Assembly (NCBI GenBank): GCA_023442845.1 | Contig: JAEZXC010000049.1 | Span: forward strand, 1-27,449 | Length of the DNA stretch: 27,449 nt | Direction of reading: 5' to 3' | From: Actinomycetes bacterium | Lineage (GTDB): Bacteria; Actinomycetota; Actinomycetes; Actinomycetales; Demequinaceae | Shown: positions 23,067 through 27,449 of the stretch, one piece after another | Position numbering within the stretch: the stretch's first letter is position 1 | Layout of the letters: each line of letters opens with the position of its first letter | Notes under the pieces: model-generated | The model's input: only the letters and a program-made list of their open reading frames with translations | Told to the model about the DNA's origin: nothing | The model's database searches: none | Position numbers and translations under genes: made by a program

Positions 23067-23903
23067 CTACCGCCTGACACCACCGCGAGCAGCCTGAAGG
23101 CGGGCGTAGTTTGAGGGAGTCGTGAGGTTCTCCCCGAGCCGGTTTTCCTTGCCGTCGCCGTGATAGTCCGACGCTCCTGTCGGCACGAGCGCGAGCCGCT
23201 CGGCAATCCGGGCAAGACGGGTGCGCTGCATCGCGGTGTGGTCGCGGTGATCGATCTCGATTCCCACCATTCCGGCCGCTGCCATGCTCTCGATGACGGA
23301 GGTGGGGACCACTCGGCCCCGACCGTCTGCTCCCGGGTGGGCAAAGACCGGTACCGCTCCCGCGGCCCGTAGCGTGCGGATCGCGTCGATGACCTCTGGC
23401 GCGTAGTGAGGTACAAAGTAGGCAGAGTTTCCTGCGAGCACCTCGGCAAAGGCAGAGTCGCGGTTCTCAAAGAGCCCGGCGGCCACCATTGCATCCGCGA
23501 TATGGGGCCGTCCCACCGTCTCCGCCGTCCCCGCATACATGAGGACGTGGTCCCACGTGAGCGGGTAGTCAGCACTGATCTTCGCGACGATTTCTTGCGC
23601 CCGCACCACCCGCGCATCCCGGGTGAGGGTGAGCATGTCCGTGACGCCAGCGTCGGACGGATCGGGCCAGTACGCAAGAAGATGGATCGACACCCCGCGA
23701 TTGCGGCACGACACCTCAATGCCGGGCACAAAATCGATACCCAGCGCCTGTGCGGTCTCCGCTGCCTCCTCGAGCCCCGCCATCGAATCATGGTCGGTGA
23801 GCGCAACGACGTCGAGGTCAGCGTCGGCCGCGGCTCGCATCACATCCGCCGGGGACTGAGTGCCATCCGACACCAGCGAATGGGTGTGAAGGTCAATGCG
23901 CAC
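23067..23903 (-). CDS. PHP-domain phosphoesterase (TrpH/RNase AM-type)
   Basis: This 278-aa protein has a complete PHP active site: HTHSLVSDG at the N-terminus, TDHDS, GIEVS, GRPHIADAM, FAHPG, and the C-terminal ASDYHGDGK. This pattern is that of the YciV/TrpH group, which hydrolyses nucleoside 3',5'-bisphosphates and, in Escherichia coli, trims RNA 5' ends (RNase AM). About three metal ions are expected from the His/Asp set. The start is GTG 23903 (MRIDLHTHS): the HTHS motif is always close to the N-terminus, and a TACGCT -10 box is exactly 6 nt upstream. It is divergent from the aminopeptidase and upstream of the GNAT gene. Confidence 0.9.
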   Translation of the reverse strand: MRIDLHTHSLVSDGTQSPADVMRAAADADLDVVALTDHDSMAGLEEAAETAQALGIDFVPGIEVSCRNRGVSIHLLAYWPDPSDAGVTDMLTLTRDARVVRAQEIVAKISADYPLTWDHVLMYAGTAETVGRPHIADAMVAAGLFENRDSAFAEVLAGNSAYFVPHYAPEVIDAIRTLRAAGAVPVFAHPGADGRGRVVPTSVIESMAAAGMVGIEIDHRDHTAMQRTRLARIAERLALVPTGASDYHGDGKENRLGENLTTPSNYARLQAARGGVRR

Positions 23904-23915
23904 GGTCTCAGCGTA
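23904..23915 (-). promoter_or_regulatory. -10 box for leaderless PHP-GNAT transcript
   Basis: On the minus strand TACGCT (23915-23910) is followed by GAGACC and GTG 23903. The 6-nt spacing predicts that the mRNA begins at the start codon. Confidence 0.5.
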
Positions 23916-23971
23916 CGTGGGCCGCACGGTGGCACTGGTCCCGCTCGGTGCAGGTCCCGGGCTCGTCGTGT

Positions 23972-23983
23972 CACGATAGCCGC
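23972..23983 (+). promoter_or_regulatory. Near-consensus -10 box for the aminopeptidase gene
   Basis: CACGAT (23972-23977) differs from TANNNT only at its first base. It is followed by 6 nt and GTG 23984, again without a ribosome site. It is weaker than the other examples. Confidence 0.3.
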
Positions 23984-25363
23984 GTGAACAACACCGACAA
24001 GGCACCTGAAGAGCTCAACAAGGCGCGCACGACGCGCCCGAGCACGGACGAGTTCAAGCGTTTCCTCGCCAGCGGTTGGGGTGAGGCGGATGTTGCCGTC
24101 ACCGCCATCGCTGCGGCGCCGTACGCGGCCGAGCGCCGGCGTCGACTGAGCGACATGTTCCCCGGAGTGCGCATCGTCGCGCCGGCTGGTGACCTCAAGG
24201 TGCGCTCGAACGACACCGACTACCGTTTCCGACCCGACAGCGACTTCGCATATCTCACTGGTCTTGGCGCGGATTACGAGCCCGGCGCTGTTCTCGTTAT
24301 GGAGCCGCGTGCGCAGGGCGAGGGGCACGACGCGACGCTGTATCTCATCCCTCCCGCCGGTGCAGACGATGAGGGCTTTTACTCCGACCCGCGCTCGGGA
24401 GAGTTCTGGATTGGCCGCCGGCCCGGCCTCCACGAGTTTGAGGTGCTGACCGGGATTGCGACGGCGCCGCTGAAGGACCTGCCGGGCGGAATTCGCCTCG
24501 CACATCACCCGACCAAGGCCGTGCGCCGTGCACTCAGCGAAATGCGCATGGTGAAAGACGACTACGAGATCCAGCAGTTGCGCGACGCCGTCGACGCGAC
24601 GATCGCGGGATTCGAAAGAGTTGTCACACAGCTGCCACGCGCCGTTGAGCACAAGCGCGGCGAGCGCGTTGTCGAGGCCACCTTCGACGGCCATGCGCGC
24701 GAAGAAGGCAATGCGGTCGGTTACGAGACGATCGCCGCCTCCGGCGATCACGCGACCACCCTGCACTGGATTCGCAACACCGGGCAGGTTCGCCGCGGCG
24801 ACCTCCTCCTCCTTGACGCCGGCGTCGAGGTCGAGAGCCTGTACACCGCCGACATCACGCGCACCCTCCCCATCGACGGCGTCTTCACCCCCGTGCAGCG
24901 CAAGGTCTACGACGTGGTCTTGGAAGCGGCCGACGCTGGGCACGCCATTGCCGCGCCAGGCGTCAAGTTCATCGACATTCACTTTGCCGCGATGGAGGTC
25001 ATCGAAAAGCGTCTCGCCGAGTGGGGCATCGTGCCCGACATGGAGGACCCAGAATCCAAGCTGTACCGACGGTGGATGGTGCATTCGACGTCGCACCACT
25101 TGGGGATGGACGTCCACGACTGCGCGGCCGCCAAACGCGAGCTCTACATGGAAGGTGTCCTTGAGCCCGGGATGGTGTTCACGATCGAGCCAGGACTGTA
25201 CTTCAAGGCCAATGACCTCACCGTGCCTGCGGAACTGCGCGGCATCGGTGTGCGCATCGAGGACGACGTGTTGGTGACGGAAGACGGTTCCGAGAACCTC
25301 TCGGCGGCACTGCCTCGCGACCCCAACGCCGTCGAGGCATGGATGGCACGGCTGCTGCCGTAG
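23984..25363 (+). CDS. pepP: Xaa-Pro aminopeptidase (M24B, AMP_N + creatinase fold)
   Basis: This 459-aa cytosolic metallopeptidase removes N-terminal residues next to proline. An AMP_N domain covers about residues 30-165 (FRPDSDFAYLTGLG). The pita-bread catalytic domain covers about 185-440. The dinuclear metal ligands lie in LLLLDAGVE, YTADITRT, STSHHLGMDVHD, EPGMVFTIEPGLY and GVRIEDDVLVT, so all five classic positions are present. Start GTG 23984 gives MNNTDKAPEEL. A longer open frame to 23948 lacks support. It is divergent from the PHP gene, with an 80-nt gap, and convergent with the MocR gene. Confidence 0.92.
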   Translation: MNNTDKAPEELNKARTTRPSTDEFKRFLASGWGEADVAVTAIAAAPYAAERRRRLSDMFPGVRIVAPAGDLKVRSNDTDYRFRPDSDFAYLTGLGADYEPGAVLVMEPRAQGEGHDATLYLIPPAGADDEGFYSDPRSGEFWIGRRPGLHEFEVLTGIATAPLKDLPGGIRLAHHPTKAVRRALSEMRMVKDDYEIQQLRDAVDATIAGFERVVTQLPRAVEHKRGERVVEATFDGHAREEGNAVGYETIAASGDHATTLHWIRNTGQVRRGDLLLLDAGVEVESLYTADITRTLPIDGVFTPVQRKVYDVVLEAADAGHAIAAPGVKFIDIHFAAMEVIEKRLAEWGIVPDMEDPESKLYRRWMVHSTSHHLGMDVHDCAAAKRELYMEGVLEPGMVFTIEPGLYFKANDLTVPAELRGIGVRIEDDVLVTEDGSENLSAALPRDPNAVEAWMARLLP

Positions 25364-25376
25364 GTGCTGTCCGCGT

Positions 25377-25396
25377 CGGCGCCCCTACCGGCGTCG
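25377..25396. terminator. Bidirectional terminator candidate
   Basis: A 7-bp stem (25377-25383 with 25390-25396, one G-T pair) and a 6-nt loop lie in the 41-nt gap between pepP and the convergent MocR gene. Confidence 0.5.
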
Positions 25397-25404
25397 GCGT
25401 ATGG

Positions 25405-26817
25405 TCAGCTGGCGCGCTCGGCGAGCATCTTGATACCGAGGCGCATCTCTTCGGCCGTGAGATAGAACGGCAGACGGAAGCGGTCGGCGCCAAGGCCGGG
25501 GAGCACCTCGAAGGCGGCTCCTGCGGCAACGGGGGCACCGACCTCGGCGGCGCGTTCAGCGAAACGCGTTGCTCCCCCGTTTGGCAGGCGGACCCACAGG
25601 GCGGGGCCACCCAGCGGGCGGCGATACTCCCAATCGAGACCGTTCTCCGCGACCGCCTCGTCAATGGCATCGAGAGACTCCCGCATCGACGCAAGACGCC
25701 ATGCAAGCGTCTCGTCGTAGAACTCTGACAACAGGCGTGCCGCAACCCGCTGGAACAGGGACGGTGAACCGAGATCCATTGCGGCGCGGCGGTGGCGCAA
25801 CTGCGCGGCGAGGGTCGCATTCGTGTGGATCCAGCCGATGCGCAGACCGCCCCAGAACACCTTCGACATGCCTCCGATCGTGAGAACCGCAGCGCCGCTT
25901 TCCATCGCCGCAAACGGGCGAGGTGACGTGCCATCAATCTCCAGCTCACCGATTGTGCGGTCGTCGATGACGGTCGTGTTCGTTGCCGCCGCACCCTCAA
26001 GAAACGTGATCGCCTCATGCTCCGTCATCGCCGTACCCGTTGGGTTGTGGAACGTCGTGATGTACGCGACGTCGGGCCGCGCGGCACGGAGTAGCTTGAC
26101 CGAGGCGAGCGCATCGAGCCCGCTTTCCGTCATTGGGAGCGCGAGCGGGCGCGAGCCGGACGCATGCACTGCGTCGAAGACCCCCGGATACGTCACCGAC
26201 TCCAGTGCGACAGGTCGTTGCGAGGTGGCGAGCATCGTGACACCAAGCCAAATCGCTTGCTGCGCACCGGCGGTGATGACCACCTCTTCTGGCTTGGCCG
26301 AAATCCCTTGCGCCCGCAGGTGTTCGGTGACGGCGAGGACGAGGTCACGGTGGCCGAGCGCGGAGTAGCCATTGCCTTGGATCGGCGCGCCACCGAGAAA
26401 CCCCACGGGGTCCACGAGCGCGCGGGACACATGTGGCGCTGGCGGCGGAGACGCCGTGTTGAACGCGACGATCGGCTCGTACTGTCCGGTGAGGATCTGC
26501 GCGAACCGCTCCTGCGGGCTGAGACCCAGCACTCCGCGAGAGCTGACCCCCAGCGTCGGCGCCGCACCGGGGTGAACCTCAAGCCAGCCCGCATCGCGCA
26601 GGCGTTGGTACGCAGCGGTCACGGTGTTGCGGCTGAGGTGCAGGTGCGCGGCAAGTGCGCGCTCCGAGGGCATCCGGGTGCCGTGTTCGAGCGAGCCCGC
26701 TTCCGCAAGCGCGACAATCGCGTTGGCGAGTTGGACATAGAGCGGGCCCGTACCGGTCTGCCAGTGGTCCAACACGTCCGACAGTTGTTCGGCAGTGGTG
26801 CGCATACGGGCCAGCAT
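25405..26817 (-). CDS. MocR/GabR-type transcription regulator (GntR wHTH + aminotransferase-like domain)
   Basis: This is a 470-aa protein. A GntR-type winged helix-turn-helix (about 23-86; GTRMPSERALAAHLHLSRNTVTAA region) is joined to a fold-type I aminotransferase domain (about 115-468). PLP contacts are visible: HNPTG (257-261), an Asp in VIDD, and Lys319 in GGMSKVFWGGLRIGW, expected to form the Schiff base. Members use a PLP-amino acid adduct as signal and usually control a neighbouring PLP, vitamin B6 or amino-acid gene. ATG 26817 is chosen because AAGGAG lies 12 nt upstream; ATG 26805 and TTG 26859 are alternatives. The start region overlaps a four-box operator shared with the divergent decarboxylase, so autoregulation is likely. 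Confidence 0.9.
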   Translation of the reverse strand: MLARMRTTAEQLSDVLDHWQTGTGPLYVQLANAIVALAEAGSLEHGTRMPSERALAAHLHLSRNTVTAAYQRLRDAGWLEVHPGAAPTLGVSSRGVLGLSPQERFAQILTGQYEPIVAFNTASPPPAPHVSRALVDPVGFLGGAPIQGNGYSALGHRDLVLAVTEHLRAQGISAKPEEVVITAGAQQAIWLGVTMLATSQRPVALESVTYPGVFDAVHASGSRPLALPMTESGLDALASVKLLRAARPDVAYITTFHNPTGTAMTEHEAITFLEGAAATNTTVIDDRTIGELEIDGTSPRPFAAMESGAAVLTIGGMSKVFWGGLRIGWIHTNATLAAQLRHRRAAMDLGSPSLFQRVAARLLSEFYDETLAWRLASMRESLDAIDEAVAENGLDWEYRRPLGGPALWVRLPNGGATRFAERAAEVGAPVAAGAAFEVLPGLGADRFRLPFYLTAEEMRLGIKMLAERAS

Positions 26818-26823
26818 GGCGCA

Positions 26824-26886
26824 AACTGGCTCCTTGTGGACAGCGCCAGTCGCATTCAAACTGGCGCTGGAAGTCGGGAGCCAGTT
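26824..26886. promoter_or_regulatory. Concentric four-half-site operator between MocR and decarboxylase genes
   Basis: Four ACTGGC boxes alternate in orientation at 26825-26830 (+), 26845-26850 (-), 26860-26865 (+) and 26880-26885 (-). The outer pair forms perfect 10-bp arms (26824-26833 and 26877-26886) and the inner pair perfect 9-bp arms (26842-26850 and 26860-26868). Both dyads share the same centre, 26855. The left outer box overlaps the MocR ribosome site. MocR-family operators usually contain repeated half-sites in such divergent gaps. Confidence 0.75.
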
Positions 26887-26903
26887 GCTTCAGGCTCGAG
26901 GGC

Positions 26904-27449
26904 ATGGCAAATCTCACCCGCGCGCGTAGCCACCCTGCGGCTCTCGATCGATTGCGCACACGCATCACCCTCACCACAGAAGCGGCCCGACGCGCGGGCG
27001 GCTACATCGCCGCCATGCCTCACCGCCCGATTGCGCCTTCCGCCGAGGCTGTCGCCGCCCTCGACGCGTTTCGTATCGCCCTCCCGGATGAGCCGCGCGA
27101 TCCGCGCGACGTGCTCCGTCAGCTCGATGAACTCGGTTCGCCCGCCACCACCGTGCAGGCAGCTGGACGCTACTTCGGCTATGTCAACGGTGGCGTCGAA
27201 CCCGCTGCCGCGGCGGCGTCAATCCTCGCCGGAGCATGGGACCAAAATGCGGCGCTGCCGGTCCAGTCTCCCGTCGCGAGCGTGCTCGATGAGGTTGCCG
27301 CTGGCTGGATTGTCGACCTCCTCGGGCTCCCGGCCGACGCCGTTGCCACCTTCACCTCGGGCGCCACCTTGGCAAATTTCACCGGCATCGTCGCAGCGCG
27401 CGACGCGTTGCTCGCCCGCGCCGGATGGTCGGTTGAAGAGCGCGGTCTT
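26904..27449 (+). CDS. Group II PLP-dependent decarboxylase/aminotransferase-like protein, N-terminal part (runs off the window)
   Basis: The first 182 codons are present and the frame is open to the window edge. Family signs are the RYFGYVNGGVEPAAAAASILAGAWDQNAAL block, SPVASVLDEVAAGWIVDLLGLP, and FTSGATLANFTGIVAARDALL, which forms the PLP phosphate-binding region of group II decarboxylases (glutamate, DABA, aromatic amino acid type). The PLP lysine would lie beyond position 27449, so activity and substrate cannot be judged. ATG 26904 is preceded by GAGGG at very short spacing. It is divergent from the MocR gene across the four-box operator and is the likely target of that regulator. Confidence 0.85.
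   Translation, partial: MANLTRARSHPAALDRLRTRITLTTEAARRAGGYIAAMPHRPIAPSAEAVAALDAFRIALPDEPRDPRDVLRQLDELGSPATTVQAAGRYFGYVNGGVEPAAAAASILAGAWDQNAALPVQSPVASVLDEVAAGWIVDLLGLPADAVATFTSGATLANFTGIVAARDALLARAGWSVEERGL

Noticed and set aside
23948..23983. Longer pepP start
   Set aside because: The extra 12 residues are not family-like, and the GTG at 23984 has a -10-like box exactly 6 nt upstream.
23840..25117. Minus-strand open frame (425 aa) opposite pepP
   Set aside because: It is a frame shadow of the M24 peptidase with no family signature and no ribosome site.
26818..26859. TTG 26859 as start of the MocR gene
   Set aside because: It would place half of the operator inside the coding region and add 14 residues not typical of the family. 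ATG 26817 has AAGGAG upstream.
1..27449. Defence island, prophage, insertion sequence, tRNA or rRNA
   Set aside because: No transposase, integrase, toxin-antitoxin, Cas, restriction or structural-RNA pattern was seen. The helicase-nuclease genes are explained as AdnAB and UvrD2.

Overview
This is a chromosomal segment from a GC-rich Gram-positive bacterium of the phylum Actinomycetota, probably a Micrococcales-type genus. The evidence is high GC, many GTG/TTG starts, TANNNT-type -10 boxes and actinobacterial marker families: AdnAB, UvrD2 with an HRDC domain, DUF3107, DUF3152, UPF0182, and a PDZ/Lon-like protease beside a zincin_2 protein. From memory, the gene set and order closely match the Mycobacterium tuberculosis Rv3193c-Rv3211 neighbourhood. 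Most of the window is therefore a conserved core block and not a genomic island. I see no tRNA, rRNA, insertion sequence, phage or CRISPR signature.

Layout. Positions 1-5572 hold a terminator-like hairpin, a 7-TM UPF0182 protein coupled to a PDZ/Lon-like membrane protease (minus strand), and a divergent zincin_2 metalloprotease-like protein. Positions 5672-6866 hold a 52-aa zinc-ribbon protein with its own promoter and terminator candidates, then a degenerate ThiF-like protein. Positions 6869-9807 are nudC-uvrD2 (minus). A divergent APH-family phosphotransferase follows, converging on a membrane PAS-GGDEF diguanylate cyclase. Positions 12505-19868 are the DUF3152-adnA-adnB operon (minus), a double-strand-break resection motor-nuclease preceded by a membrane-anchored metzincin-like protein. 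DUF3107 is divergent from it. Gluconokinase, a DEAD-box RNA helicase with a QRGQGG-repeat tail, a PHP phosphoesterase-GNAT pair, and a divergent M24 Xaa-Pro aminopeptidase follow. The window ends in a divergent pair: a MocR/GabR-type regulator and a truncated group II PLP-dependent decarboxylase.

How the genes work together. Three SF1 DNA helicases (UvrD2, AdnA, AdnB) and one SF2 RNA helicase make this a nucleic-acid maintenance block. NudC (NAD/NAD-RNA cleavage) and the PHP phosphoesterase add nucleotide and RNA turnover. The UPF0182, Lon-like, zincin_2 and DUF3152 proteins form an envelope/proteolysis group. The MocR-decarboxylase pair looks like a local amino-acid-responsive switch.

The main points of interest are these. 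A concentric four-half-site operator lies between the MocR gene and the decarboxylase. The DUF3152 protein has HRxxH in place of HExxH. UvrD2 lacks the tetracysteine module known from mycobacteria. NudC has an altered Nudix box. A TANNNT-N6-start arrangement recurs upstream of at least five genes and suggests leaderless transcripts. Two divergent -10 boxes physically overlap at 19874-19880. I found no clearly new multi-gene system.
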